A stretch of 64,000 nt of DNA. Source: Halomonas icarae (lineage in GTDB: Bacteria > Pseudomonadota > Gammaproteobacteria > Pseudomonadales > Halomonadaceae). Under the pieces are notes generated by a model. The model searched no databases, had not been told where the DNA came from, and saw nothing but the letters and a program-made list of their open reading frames with translations. The translations under genes and the position numbers were made by a program. Shown piece by piece: positions 35,127-44,684 of the stretch. Position 1 is the first letter of the stretch, and every line of letters starts with the position of its first letter. The DNA lies in the NCBI RefSeq assembly GCF_009901955.1, contig NZ_WUTS01000001.1, forward strand, positions 1,275,666 to 1,339,665, read 5' to 3'.

Positions 35127-38100
35127 GTCAGTCGAATCAGCCGAATCGTCTTCGCCAGGGTGGACGCATCGACCGCGCCCGCACCCTGAGCTTCACCTTC
35201 AACGGCAAGCGCTATCAGGGCCATGCCGGTGACACCCTGGCCTCGGCACTGCTGGCCAATGGGGTGGATCTCGTCAACCGCAGCTTCAAGTATTCCCGTC
35301 CGCGCGGCATCGTCGCCGCCGGCGCCGAGGAGCCCAATGCGCTGGTCCAGCTGGGCAGCACCGAGGCGGCCCAGGTGCCCAACGTGCGTGCCACCCAGCA
35401 GGCGCTGTTCGAGGGCCTCACGGCACAGAGCACCAACGGCTGGCCCAACGTGCAGCGTGATGTCATGAGCCTGGTCGGCAAGCTGGGCGGGCGCTTCATG
35501 CCGCCGGGCTTCTACTACAAGACCTTCATGGCGCCGGCCTCCATGTGGATGACCTACGAGAAATACATCCGCAAGGGAGCGGGTCTGGGTCGCAGCCCGA
35601 TGGAGAACGATCCCGATAGCTACGACCACCTCAACCAGCATTGCGAACTGCTGGTGGTCGGTGCCGGCCCCGCGGGTCTGGCCGCCGCGCTTACCGCCGC
35701 TCGTGCCGGCGCTCGCGTGATCCTCTGCGATGAGCAGGAGGAGATGGGTGGCTCGCTGCTTGCCAGCCGTGAGCTGCTCGACGATCAGCCGGCCGCCCAA
35801 TGGGCCGAACAGGTGATCAGCGAGCTGGCCGAGAACGACAATGTCACCCTGCTGCCGCGCACCACGGCCAACGGCTACCATGACCATAACTTCGTGACCC
35901 TGCACGAGCGGCGCACCGAGCATCTCGGTGAGGCCGCGCCGACGGTCGACGGTTACCGGCTCACGCGCTCACGCATGCATCGAGTGCGGGCGGGGCAGGT
36001 GCTGCTGGCCACGGGAGCACATGAGCGCCCGCTGGTCTATGGCAACAATGATGTGCCGGGCAACCTGGTGGCCGGTGCGGTCTCCACATATATCCGCCGC
36101 TACGGTGTGGTACCGGGCAACAAGCTGGTGCTCTCCGTCAGCAACGATCATGCCTATCGTGCCGCCCTGGACTGGGATGAAGCCGGCCGTGAAGTGGTGG
36201 CCATCGTCGATGCGCGCCGTCATCCGGATGGTGAGCTGGTCGAGCAGGCTCGGGCCCGTGGCATCCGCATCATCGAAGGCTCGGCGGTGCTCGAGGCCAA
36301 GGGCGACAAGCGCGTCAGCGGCGCCCGTGTGGCGACCATCGATGCAGCGGCCTTCAAGGTCACCGGTCAGGCCGAACTCCTGGAGTGCGACACCATCGCC
36401 AGCTCCGGCGGCTACAGCCCGGTGATCCACCTGGCCTCTCATACCGGTGCGCGGCCCACCTGGGACGAAGAGATCCTCGGTTTCGTGCCCAGCCTGGTGA
36501 AGGGGGTGCACGCCGCAGGCAGCGCCCGCGGCGTACATGACCTGGCCGAGGGCCTGGCCGATGGTGCGGCCAAGGCGACTGAGGCGCTTGCCGCGCTGGG
36601 CAAGTCTGCCAGCGCCATCGAGCCGCCCCGAGCCGAGACCATTCGCGAAGGCGAGGCCTGTGCTCTCTATCAGGTGCCCCACGAGAAGCCGACCCTGCGT
36701 GCGCCCAAGCAGTTCGTTGACATGCAGAACGACGTCACCGCGGCGGCCATCGAGCTGGCCACCCGCGAGGGCTTCGAGTCCATCGAGCACGTCAAGCGCT
36801 ACACCGCCATGGGCTTCGGCACCGACCAGGGCAAGCTGGGCAACATCAACGGCATGGCCATCGCCGCGCGCTGTCTCGGCAGGTCGATTCCCGAGGTGGG
36901 TACCACGGTGTTCCGGCCCAACTACACACCGGTCACCTTCGGCGCCATCGTCGGACGTCACTGCCGTGAGCTGTTCGACCCCGAGCGCTACACCGCCCTG
37001 CATCAGTGGCATGTGGAGAATGGTGCCGAGTTCGAGGACGTCGGCCAGTGGAAGCGCCCCTGGTACTTCCCACGCAAGGTCAACGGCAAGCTCGAGACCA
37101 TGGATGAAGCCGTGGCACGCGAGAGCCTGGCGGTGCGTACCGGCGTCGGCATCCTCGATGCTTCCACCCTGGGCAAGATCGATATCCAGGGGCCGGATGC
37201 GCGGGAATTCCTCGGTCGCGTCTACACCAACAAGTGGGCCAAGCTGGCGCCTGGCCGGGTACGCTACGGCCTGATGTGCAAGGACGACGGCATGCTGATG
37301 GACGACGGTACCACCAGCTGCCTGGGCGAGAACCACTTCCTGATGACCACCACCACCGGCGGCGCCGCCGGCGTGATGGAGTGGCTGGAGCTGTGGCACC
37401 AGACCGAGTGGCCGGAGCTGCAGGTGTACTTCACTTCGGTCACCGATCACTGGGCGACCATGACCGTGACTGGTCCGGATGCACGCAAGCTGCTGTCCGA
37501 GATCACCGATATCGATCTCGACCGCGAGCAGTTCAAGTTCATGGACTGGCGCAACGGCAAGGTGGCCGATGTCCCGGCGCGGGTGTTCCGCATCTCCTTC
37601 ACCGGGGAGCTGGCCTACGAGATCAACGTGCAGGCCAACTACGCCATGCATGTCTGGAAGACCCTGTTCGAGCACGGCAAGAAGTATGACCTGACGCCCT
37701 ACGGCACCGAGACCATGCATGTGCTGCGTGCCGAGAAGGGGCTGATCATCGCCGGTCAGGATACCGATGGCTCGGTGACCCCCGAGGATCTGGGCATGTT
37801 CTGGGCGATCGGCTATGACAAGCCCTTCTCCTGGATCGGCAAGCGCGCCCTGACGCGCCCGGATACGGCGCGCAAGGACCGCAAGCAGTTCGTGGGGCTC
37901 AAGCCCGTCGACCCGAAGGTGGTGCTGGAAGAGGGCGCCCATATCGTCGTCGACAAGGACCAGCCCATTCCCATGGATATGCTGGGTCATGTGACCTCGA
38001 GCTATTACAGCCCGAACCTGGAGAGCGGTTTTGCTCTGGCAGTGATCAAGGGCGGTCGGGACCGCATGGGCGAGAAGCTCTATGTGCCGATGCCGGACGG

Positions 38101-38170
38101 TCAGGCCCATGAGGTCGAGGTCGTCAGCCCCGTATTCATCGATCCCAAGGGAGAGCGTCAGCATGTCTGA
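35123..38170 (+). CDS. soxA: Sarcosine oxidase alpha subunit
   Basis: A 1015-residue subunit. The N-terminus has a 2Fe-2S-ferredoxin-like fold without the full Cys set. A central nucleotide-binding region follows (LLVVGAGPAGLAAALTAARA, about residues 172-191). The C-terminal half (about 620-1015) is a GcvT-like folate domain that passes the methyl carbon to THF as 5,10-methylene-THF. It overlaps soxD by 4 and soxG by 8 bases. Together with glyA and purU it recycles one-carbon units released from sarcosine. Confidence 0.95.
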   Translation: MSQSNQPNRLRQGGRIDRARTLSFTFNGKRYQGHAGDTLASALLANGVDLVNRSFKYSRPRGIVAAGAEEPNALVQLGSTEAAQVPNVRATQQALFEGLTAQSTNGWPNVQRDVMSLVGKLGGRFMPPGFYYKTFMAPASMWMTYEKYIRKGAGLGRSPMENDPDSYDHLNQHCELLVVGAGPAGLAAALTAARAGARVILCDEQEEMGGSLLASRELLDDQPAAQWAEQVISELAENDNVTLLPRTTANGYHDHNFVTLHERRTEHLGEAAPTVDGYRLTRSRMHRVRAGQVLLATGAHERPLVYGNNDVPGNLVAGAVSTYIRRYGVVPGNKLVLSVSNDHAYRAALDWDEAGREVVAIVDARRHPDGELVEQARARGIRIIEGSAVLEAKGDKRVSGARVATIDAAAFKVTGQAELLECDTIASSGGYSPVIHLASHTGARPTWDEEILGFVPSLVKGVHAAGSARGVHDLAEGLADGAAKATEALAALGKSASAIEPPRAETIREGEACALYQVPHEKPTLRAPKQFVDMQNDVTAAAIELATREGFESIEHVKRYTAMGFGTDQGKLGNINGMAIAARCLGRSIPEVGTTVFRPNYTPVTFGAIVGRHCRELFDPERYTALHQWHVENGAEFEDVGQWKRPWYFPRKVNGKLETMDEAVARESLAVRTGVGILDASTLGKIDIQGPDAREFLGRVYTNKWAKLAPGRVRYGLMCKDDGMLMDDGTTSCLGENHFLMTTTTGGAAGVMEWLELWHQTEWPELQVYFTSVTDHWATMTVTGPDARKLLSEITDIDLDREQFKFMDWRNGKVADVPARVFRISFTGELAYEINVQANYAMHVWKTLFEHGKKYDLTPYGTETMHVLRAEKGLIIAGQDTDGSVTPEDLGMFWAIGYDKPFSWIGKRALTRPDTARKDRKQFVGLKPVDPKVVLEEGAHIVVDKDQPIPMDMLGHVTSSYYSPNLESGFALAVIKGGRDRMGEKLYVPMPDGQAHEVEVVSPVFIDPKGERQHV

Positions 38171-38813
38171 TATCACTTACGGCAAGGTTGCGACCTTCAA
38201 CACCCATCCGGACGCCTCGATTCCCAAGGAGTCACCGCTGTCCGTGGCGTACAACACTGGCAGTGTGCCGGCCGCGTCATCCGGCAGCGGAATCCTGTTC
38301 AAGGAGCAGGCCTTCCTGGGCCACCTGATCCTGCGCGGCGGGGCCATCGTTCTCGATGAAGCCGTGCGCAAGGTGCTGGGCATCAGCCTGCCCGGCCAGC
38401 CCCTGGGGCTGGCGCTGGACGCCAGCGGTGAGCGCAGCGTTCAGTGGCTGTCGCCGGATGAGTGGCTGGTGATCGTGCCCGGTGGCGAGGAGCTCGATGT
38501 CGAGCAGCGGCTGCGCGACGCCCTGGGCGATGCCCACTATGCCATCGTCGATGTCAGTGGGGGGCAGACTCTGATCTCCCTGGAGGGGGAAAAGGTCCGC
38601 GAGCTGCTGATGAAGTCGACCAGCTACGATGTCCACCCGAGCAACTTCCCGGTGGGCAAGGCGGTCAGTGTGGTGTTCGGCAAGTCCAGCCTTATCCTGC
38701 GCCGTCCCAGCGAGGAGCGCTATGAGCTGGTGCTGCGCAGAAGCTTCGCCGACTACCTCTATCGCTGGATCCTGGACGCCGGCGCCGAGTATGGCATTGG
38801 TGTGCAGCGTTAG
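38163..38813 (+). CDS. soxG: Sarcosine oxidase gamma subunit
   Basis: A 216-residue subunit resembling a shortened GcvT fold. Typical segments are VQWLSPDEWLVIVPG, YAIVDVSGGQTLISLEG and the C-terminal LRRSFADYLYRWILDAG. The start ATG at 38163 lies within the end of soxA. It completes the tetramer in the order soxBDAG seen in pseudomonads and rhizobia. Confidence 0.93.
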   Translation: MSDITYGKVATFNTHPDASIPKESPLSVAYNTGSVPAASSGSGILFKEQAFLGHLILRGGAIVLDEAVRKVLGISLPGQPLGLALDASGERSVQWLSPDEWLVIVPGGEELDVEQRLRDALGDAHYAIVDVSGGQTLISLEGEKVRELLMKSTSYDVHPSNFPVGKAVSVVFGKSSLILRRPSEERYELVLRRSFADYLYRWILDAGAEYGIGVQR

Positions 38814-38960
38814 GAGCCGGGCGGTGAGCAAGGCCGCTTCTCGTTTGTTCTGCAGGGATGCCTGGTGTTCAAGCATGCTGCATCACGAGCCGAGGAGCGG
38901 CATAGGGGCATGTCTCCATGATGTGCAACAAGATCAACAATATCGCTTAAAGGAAGAACA

Positions 38961-39305
38961 ATGACCGACAAGATCAAGGTACTGCGTGACGCACAGCCGG
39001 ACGTGCTGCTGGACGCCAGCTCCTGGGAAAAGCTCTCTGGCGATCCTCATACCGTCAACCTCAACGCCTACGCGTCGGAGGACGGGACCAAGACCATGGG
39101 CACCTGGATCTGTACCCCGGGAAGATGGGCAGTGAACTACGACAAGTGGGAATACTGTGACTTCCGTGAAGGGTACTGCATCCTTACCCCGGAAAATGGC
39201 GAGCCGATTCACCTGAAGGCGGGTGATATCTTTATCGTCGAGCCGGGGTTCAAAGGCACCTGGGAAGTGGTTGAAACGGTACGCAAGTATTTTGTTTTTG
39301 CCTGA
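38961..39305 (+). CDS. Small cupin protein (EutQ/DUF861-like) of the sarcosine cluster
   Basis: A 114-residue single-domain protein with the cupin barrel pattern: FREGYCILTPENGEPIHLKAGDIFIVEPGFKGTW is split across positions 70-103, with the conserved Gly-Asp-x-Phe turn. The classical His metal ligands are mostly absent. A ribosome site AAAGGAAG precedes the ATG. It sits between soxG and purU behind a 147-bp gap. The closest general resemblance is to the DUF861 cupins found near amino-acid degradation genes. I cannot assign a reaction. Confidence 0.72.
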   Translation: MTDKIKVLRDAQPDVLLDASSWEKLSGDPHTVNLNAYASEDGTKTMGTWICTPGRWAVNYDKWEYCDFREGYCILTPENGEPIHLKAGDIFIVEPGFKGTWEVVETVRKYFVFA

Positions 39306-39382
39306 ATCAATCTTTCGCATTGAGTTGATATGGCGGTGTATTGGCGGTTGATGCCAGCCGCTGTACCACTCGTCAGGGTTAG

Positions 39383-39416
39383 GCCGGGGGCGGGATGTTT
39401 CCCCCTCCCGGCTTTT
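39383..39416 (+). terminator. Putative terminator between cupin gene and purU
   Basis: An imperfect GC-rich stem closes with GCCGGG (39383-39388) and CCCGGC (39407-39412) and is followed by TTTT. It ends 23 bases before the purU start and so may act as a partial terminator of the sox transcript. Confidence 0.6.
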
Positions 39417-39438
39417 CGCCATCACAGGAGTCAGGCTC

Positions 39439-40305
39439 ATGGGGCGTCATTCAGATAACTGGATCATGACCGCGCAGTGCCCGAGTCGGTTGGGTACCGT
39501 GGACGTGGTCACACGCTTTCTCAAGGAGAATGCTTGTTACATTACCGAACAGCACTCCTTCGATGATCGGCTGAGCGGACGCTTCTTTATCCGCACGGAG
39601 TTCAGGCCGGAGGCAGAAGGGTTTGAGGCCGCAAGCTTCGAGACCGGCTTCGCCGAGCGTGCCGCCGAGTTTGGCATGACGTTCGAACTGACACCGCCAG
39701 ACCGGCGGATGCCGGTAGTGATCATGGTCTCCAAGGCCGACCACTGCCTGAACGATCTGCTCTATCGCTACCGTATCGGCCAGTTGCCCATCGATATTCG
39801 CGCCATCGTCTCCAACCATCCGGATCTGGCCAATCTGGCGGAGTGGCACGGCATTCCCTACCACCATTTCCCGATCACGCCGGATACCAAGCCCGAACAG
39901 GAGGCCCAGGTGTGGCAGGTGGTCGAGGAGACGGGGGCAGAGCTGGTGATCCTGGCCCGCTACATGCAGGTGCTCTCGAGCGACCTGTGCGAGAAGCTCA
40001 GCGGCCGCGCCATCAATATCCATCACTCGCTGCTGCCGGGCTTCAAGGGGGCCAGGCCCTACCACCAGGCCTATGAAAAGGGCGTCAAGCTGGTCGGCGC
40101 CACCGCCCACTACATCAACGATGACCTCGATGAGGGCCCGATCATCACCCAGGGAGTGGAGCCGGTGAGTCACGCCGACTATCCCGAGGATCTGGTGGCC
40201 AAGGGGCGCGACGTCGAGTGCCTGACCCTGGCCCACGCAGTGGCCCTGCACGTGGAGCGCCGCGTCTTCCTGCATGCCAGGCGCACCGTGGTCTTCGACC
40301 GCTAG
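39439..40305 (+). CDS. purU: Formyltetrahydrofolate deformylase
   Basis: A 288-residue enzyme: an N-terminal ACT domain (CPSRLGTVDVVTRFLKE onward, residues 13-90) and a C-terminal formyltransferase-like domain with NIHHSLLPGFKGARPY and the catalytic Asp in INDDLDEGPI. It hydrolyses 10-formyl-THF to formate and free THF. In sarcosine degradation it drains C1 units and regenerates the THF needed by sarcosine oxidase, explaining its place beside soxBDAG. Confidence 0.94.
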   Translation: MGRHSDNWIMTAQCPSRLGTVDVVTRFLKENACYITEQHSFDDRLSGRFFIRTEFRPEAEGFEAASFETGFAERAAEFGMTFELTPPDRRMPVVIMVSKADHCLNDLLYRYRIGQLPIDIRAIVSNHPDLANLAEWHGIPYHHFPITPDTKPEQEAQVWQVVEETGAELVILARYMQVLSSDLCEKLSGRAINIHHSLLPGFKGARPYHQAYEKGVKLVGATAHYINDDLDEGPIITQGVEPVSHADYPEDLVAKGRDVECLTLAHAVALHVERRVFLHARRTVVFDR

Positions 40306-40336
40306 GTACATCTGCGAGTGCGTATTGCGTGGGAGG

Positions 40337-40371
40337 CCGGCTTTGCCGGGCGAATGGCGCCGTCAGGCGCC
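40337..40371. repeat. REP-like double hairpin between purU and sdaA
   Basis: Two adjacent perfect GC hairpins are present. CCGGC-TTT-GCCGG spans 40337-40349, and GGCGCC-GTCA-GGCGCC spans 40356-40371. They lack a T-tail, so they look more like a repetitive extragenic palindrome or mRNA-stabilising structure than a terminator. Confidence 0.5.
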
Positions 40372-40404
40372 CATCGATGAATCCAATAACAAGGTCATTA
40401 CATC

Positions 40405-41784
40405 ATGCCAATCAGTGTCTTCGATCTTTTCAAGGTCGGCGTCGGGCCTTCCAGCTCGCACACCGTGGGCCCGATGCAGGCCGCCTGCAACTTTGTCGCC
40501 GAACTCGAGGCCAGGGAGCTGGTTGAGCACACCCGCCGCCTCGAGGTCGAGCTCTATGGTTCGCTCTCCGCCACCGGCATCGGCCATGGCACCGACCATG
40601 CGGTGATCATGGGCCTGATGGGCGAGCGACCCGACCATATCGACCCGGATGTCATCGTCCCGCGGATCGAGGCCCTGAAGTCCTCGGGTACCCTGCAGCT
40701 GGCCAGCCGCCACGCTGTTGCCTTCGACTGGCAGCGCGACATGCGACTGCTCGAGGAGAGTCTGCCCCAGCATCCCAACGCCATGCGGCTGCTCGCCTAT
40801 GGCGATGAGGGCGAGCTCTACCGCAATACCTACTACTCGGTGGGCGGCGGCTTCGTCATCGATGAGGCCCAGTCTGCCGAGGGGGTGCTGGATACCGACC
40901 ACACCGAGATCCCCTATGACTTCCAGACCGGCGACGAGCTGCTGCGCATGTGTCGCGACAGCGGCCTGCGCATCAGCGAGCTGATGCTGGAAAACGAGAA
41001 GGCGTGGCGCAGCGAGGCGGAGATCCGTGAGGGTCTGCTGACCATCTGGACGGCGATGCAGGCGTGCATCGAGAAGGGCATGGAAGCCGAGGGCGTGCTG
41101 CCCGGCGGGCTCAACGTCAAGCGTCGCGCCAGGAACCTGCACCAGCGGATGCTGGCCAGCAAGGACGACCACTCGCTGATCGCCTCCACCATGTCGGCCA
41201 TGGACTGGGTCAACCTCTATGCGCTGGCGGTCAACGAGGAGAACGCCGCCGGCGGGCGCATGGTCACCGCGCCCACCAACGGCGCGGCGGGCATCATCCC
41301 GGCGGTGCTCCAGTACTACATGCAGTTCCGCCAGGGCGCCAATGAGCGCGACGTGGTGGACTTTCTGCTGGCCGCCGCCGCCGTGGGCATCCTGTGCAAG
41401 AAGAACGCCTCCATCTCCGGTGCCGAGGTGGGCTGTCAGGGCGAGGTGGGCTCGGCCTGCGCCATGGCCGCCGCCGGCCTCACCGAATTGATGGGTGGCA
41501 GCGTCGACCAGGTGGAGAACGCCGCCGAGATCGGCCTGGAACACAACCTGGGACTGACCTGCGACCCGGTGGGGGGCCTGGTGCAGGTGCCCTGCATCGA
41601 GCGCAACGCCATCGCCTCGGTGAAGGCGATCAACGCCGCCCAGATGGCCCTGCGCGGCGATGGTGAGCACTTCATCTCGCTGGACAAGGTGATCCGCACC
41701 ATGCGCGATACCGGTGCGGATATGCAGGAGAAGTACAAGGAGACCTCGAAGGGTGGGCTCGCCGTCAGCGCCATCGAGTGCTGA
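40405..41784 (+). CDS. sdaA: L-serine ammonia-lyase (iron-sulfur type)
   Basis: A 459-residue single-chain L-serine dehydratase. The N-terminal domain begins with [21 protein letters not shown], the catalytic and substrate loop of the family. Candidate [4Fe-4S] cysteines occur in [20 protein letters not shown] and in [19 protein letters not shown]. It converts serine to pyruvate and ammonia, completing the route from sarcosine via glycine and serine. It is the last gene of the plus-strand run before a convergent gene; the ribosome site is weak (AAGG). Confidence 0.94.
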   Translation: MPISVFDLFKVGVGPSSSHTVGPMQAACNFVAELEARELVEHTRRLEVELYGSLSATGIGHGTDHAVIMGLMGERPDHIDPDVIVPRIEALKSSGTLQLASRHAVAFDWQRDMRLLEESLPQHPNAMRLLAYGDEGELYRNTYYSVGGGFVIDEAQSAEGVLDTDHTEIPYDFQTGDELLRMCRDSGLRISELMLENEKAWRSEAEIREGLLTIWTAMQACIEKGMEAEGVLPGGLNVKRRARNLHQRMLASKDDHSLIASTMSAMDWVNLYALAVNEENAAGGRMVTAPTNGAAGIIPAVLQYYMQFRQGANERDVVDFLLAAAAVGILCKKNASISGAEVGCQGEVGSACAMAAAGLTELMGGSVDQVENAAEIGLEHNLGLTCDPVGGLVQVPCIERNAIASVKAINAAQMALRGDGEHFISLDKVIRTMRDTGADMQEKYKETSKGGLAVSAIEC

Positions 41785-41788
41785 CTCT

Positions 41789-41811
41789 CCCACCGCCGTG
41801 CTGCCGGTGGG
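41789..41811. terminator. Hairpin between convergent sdaA and hglS-like gene
   Basis: CCCACCG (41789-41795) pairs with CGGTGGG (41805-41811) in the 33-bp gap between convergent stops. No T-tail is visible, so termination here is only likely by position. Confidence 0.45.
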
Positions 41812-41817
41812 CCTGAC

Positions 41818-43179
41818 TCAGGAGGCCAGCGCCTGCAGCACGGCGTCGCGGCTGGCGCGTTCCCGCTCGGCGTAGAGCGCCAGCTCGTCGGCCACCGGGG
41901 CGCCCAGTGCCGCCTCGAAGGCCGCGCGGTTGGCATTGCCGGCGTAGGCACCGTTATCCCCGCCGCCCAGGTTGGACTGGAAGATGCCCGCCGCACTGAT
42001 CGGCAGGAAATCCTCGTAGGTGATTGGGCGCGCGCTGACCAGCCCGCGTTCGATCAGTGTCTCGAGGTCCGCCTCGGCGACCTTGTCCGCGGCACGGCCG
42101 GCGTCGGTCAGGCGGTATTCGAAGAACGCCAGCCCCTGGCGGCGCAGCGCGCTCTCGCTGTCGGGGAAGTCGGCGAACACCTCGGCCAGAACCTGCTGAT
42201 GCGCCGCATTGTCGAGGCCTTGGGTCCGCTCACGGGACGCCGTCAGCAGACGGTCGTAGAGCTCGCGTCCCTTGGCGGTCAGCGCCACTCCGCGCTGTTC
42301 GATCTCACCGAAGCGGGCGGTATGGGTACCCTGGCACTCGCCCTGGAAGCGGGTCGGCTCCTCCAGCGCCTTGAAGCTGGTCTGGCGCAGCAGGATCGGG
42401 CAGTCGCGGCGCGGTGGGCCCTCGATCACGGCCTTGGGATTCATGCCGGCCGCCGGCATGCGCCGCTGGACTTCGTCGATATCCAGGGTGCGCGGCGTCA
42501 GATGGTTGATATGTGGCCCGCGGAAGCACACCACGTCGGCGATCAGCCGGTGCTCGGCGTGCAGTGCCTCATAGGTGGCGAGGTCCACGGTGGCATCATG
42601 GTGCCAGCGGAAGGTCTCCAGCGCCTCGACGACGAAGCGCTCGGCCTGGTCATCGTCGAGTCCACCCTGCTGTTCATGCAGTGCGATCAGCTCGCGCACG
42701 CCGGGGGTGAAGATGTCGCGCTCGGCCAGGATGGCCGCCGCGCGCTCGCGCAGTGCTTCGCTCTCGATCAGCTCCAGGCGCAACAGCGAGGTGAAGATGC
42801 GGAAGGGGTTGCGGGCCAGGGCCGCATCATCGACCGGGCGAAAGGCGGTGGAGTGTACCGGCACCCCAGCCTCGGAGAGATCGTAGTAGCCCACCGGGTA
42901 CATGCCCATCACCGCGAACAGGCGGCGCAGCATGCCAAGCTCGTCGGCGGTGCCGACACGGATGGCGCCGTGACGCTCGACATCGAGCCGCGCCAGCTCA
43001 TCGGCCTCGGCCAGCCGTTCGGCCAGCGACGGGTTCGCCTCCAGCGTCTCGCGGTTCACCTGCTCCACCAGCTCCAGCAGGGTGGTGTACTGCGGCACCT
43101 CACTCTGGTACATGGCCGACATGGCGGCGGCGAAGCGGTGACGGATCTCATCGGGGGAAATCAGGAATGCTTGGATCAT
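41818..43179 (-). CDS. hglS: 2-oxoadipate dioxygenase/decarboxylase (HglS, DUF1338/YdcJ family)
   Basis: A 453-residue protein of the DUF1338 family. Its characterised member converts 2-oxoadipate to D-2-hydroxyglutarate in lysine catabolism, using a mononuclear iron. The probable metal ligands are in VPVHSTAFRP, in RGPHINHLTPRTLD and in the Glu of ARFGEIEQRGVALT. Length agrees with the family. It is divergent in direction from neighbours and has no clear operon partner here, so other D-lysine/pipecolate genes would be elsewhere. Confidence 0.82.
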   Translation of the reverse strand: MIQAFLISPDEIRHRFAAAMSAMYQSEVPQYTTLLELVEQVNRETLEANPSLAERLAEADELARLDVERHGAIRVGTADELGMLRRLFAVMGMYPVGYYDLSEAGVPVHSTAFRPVDDAALARNPFRIFTSLLRLELIESEALRERAAAILAERDIFTPGVRELIALHEQQGGLDDDQAERFVVEALETFRWHHDATVDLATYEALHAEHRLIADVVCFRGPHINHLTPRTLDIDEVQRRMPAAGMNPKAVIEGPPRRDCPILLRQTSFKALEEPTRFQGECQGTHTARFGEIEQRGVALTAKGRELYDRLLTASRERTQGLDNAAHQQVLAEVFADFPDSESALRRQGLAFFEYRLTDAGRAADKVAEADLETLIERGLVSARPITYEDFLPISAAGIFQSNLGGGDNGAYAGNANRAAFEAALGAPVADELALYAERERASRDAVLQALAS

Positions 43180-43348
43180 GGAGTCTGTCTCTCGGGTTGT
43201 GGGTCAGGGGAGTGGGGCATGTTCGAGGTGCGGTAGGGTGAAACTATCCATTCTTGCACTGGAGCGGGGGGCTTTGAAGGCTCGGACCCTGTGCTCATCT
43301 ACGCCACCCCATTAACCCTGCTCGCGAGTGCAGCGCATCGCCCTCCGG

Positions 43349-44275
43349 TTAAGTCTGCACCAGACGAGTCAGCTCCTCGAGATAGCTCTCCAGCACGAGG
43401 TTGGGCGGTGCGCCCTTGCGCGTAATGGCGCTGTAGTGGGTGCAGTAACGCCATCTCTCGGGGCAGAGGGCGCGCATGCGCCCCTCGCGGACCCAACCTT
43501 CCGCGTAATGGGTCGGCAGGTAGCCGATAAAACGGCCGGAGAGGATCAGGAAGGCGATGCCTTCGCGGTCGCTGGCCGAGGCTGCTTCCTTCAGTGGCTC
43601 ATGAACTTCCTTGATCTCGGGGGTCTGGGCGTAGGCGGGAACCACGGCATCGTGGTTGGCCAGAGCCGCCTCGTCGATGTTTTCCACTTCGAACAGCGCA
43701 TGCTCGTTGGAACAGTAGAGGCGCGACTCCTCGGCGTAGAGCGAGAGGTAATGCAGCCCCGGTAGCACCTTGAGGTCGGGAATCACCCCGGTGTGGAGTC
43801 GCCCATCGAGTACCGCCATCTCGATATCGCTGGGGGGAATCATGCGGATGTTGATGCGCACCTCGGGGCCGCGCTCCTTGAGCGCGCTGAGTGCATCGGT
43901 GATATGCATTTCGGGCATTGTCACCAGATTGTCGGTAATGCCGATATTGAGCTCGCCCTTGAGCTGGGCATGCAGGCCGTTGACCCGGGTGCGAAACCCC
44001 TCCACGGCGGCCAGCAATTGCAGGGTCGATTCATAGACCTCCGCCCCCTCGTCGGTCAGGGCGAAGCCGCTGCGTCCGCGTTGGCAGAGACGCAGGCCTA
44101 ACCGTGTCTCCAGGTCATTCATCGCCATGCTGATGGCGGCGCGACTGATGCCCAGCGCCACCTCGGCGGCAGAAAAACCCCCGCACTCCACCACCTTACG
44201 GTAGATCCGTAAAAGTCTGAGATCAGTGTCCCCCAGCTGCCCCATGGGGGTACTCTTGCGCTTGCGCTGTACCAT
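43349..44275 (-). CDS. LysR-family regulator divergent from aminotransferase
   Basis: A 308-residue LysR regulator with an N-terminal helix-turn-helix (FSAAEVALGISRAAISMAMNDLE, about residues 34-56) and an effector domain. GGAGAGGG precedes the ATG at 44275; an internal ATG ten codons later is an alternative. It is divergent from the aminotransferase, and the 409-bp gap contains a LysR-like inverted repeat. Its own GC content matches the core genome, unlike the aminotransferase. It may originally have controlled mmsA and the symporter. Confidence 0.83.
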   Translation of the reverse strand: MVQRKRKSTPMGQLGDTDLRLLRIYRKVVECGGFSAAEVALGISRAAISMAMNDLETRLGLRLCQRGRSGFALTDEGAEVYESTLQLLAAVEGFRTRVNGLHAQLKGELNIGITDNLVTMPEMHITDALSALKERGPEVRINIRMIPPSDIEMAVLDGRLHTGVIPDLKVLPGLHYLSLYAEESRLYCSNEHALFEVENIDEAALANHDAVVPAYAQTPEIKEVHEPLKEAASASDREGIAFLILSGRFIGYLPTHYAEGWVREGRMRALCPERWRYCTHYSAITRKGAPPNLVLESYLEELTRLVQT

Positions 44276-44684
44276 CTACCCTCTCCGCCGCTGCTGTCCG
44301 CCGGCACGGGGTGTCGCTAATGACTTCCGTACCTTCTGTTAAGTATTCACTTTCACGAAGTTAAATACTTTTTAGTTTGACTGATCCAAGCTAGGGGCTA
44401 GCTTGAAGAGTGTCAATATGTCTTGAAGCAGTGGTGGCTAGGAGGCGAGGAAAGTCTATGGCGATGGATGCCTAAAGTGGCCGTATGCCCACGGCGCACA
44501 CTAAACAGTGACGACGGCCAGGAAACATAACTCAAACTAGGTAGTAAGATTCGAACTGAATGGATCAGAATCTAGTTTTTCGGGATGGCCAGGCCGAAGG
44601 TTTTTTAGACACAAATGAAGAGGATGTGCTGATATTACTGATGTGCCTAATCGGGACATCATTCGACTATTTAAGGGTGGCCAA
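44276..44684. promoter_or_regulatory. AT-rich divergent control region with LysR-like and second inverted repeat
   Basis: This 409-bp gap is AT-richer than its surroundings. AAGTATT (44341-44347) and AATACTT (44364-44370) form a LysR-type inverted repeat. Downstream is a possible -35 (TTGACT, 44377-44382). The perfect palindrome AAGCTAGGGGCTAGCTT (44388-44404) overlaps the expected -10. A weak stem TTCGG/CCGAA (44580-44599) followed by six T residues (44602-44607) looks like a leader attenuator 78 bp before the aminotransferase start. No open reading frame of note is present. Confidence 0.45.

Noticed and set aside
35969..38176. 735-codon open frame on the minus strand opposite soxA
   Set aside because: Same cause: high GC at third positions leaves the antisense frame open. 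No recognisable motif, and soxA is well supported.
42199..43236. 345-codon plus-strand frame opposite the hglS-like gene
   Set aside because: Antisense shadow; the minus-strand gene carries all DUF1338 motifs.
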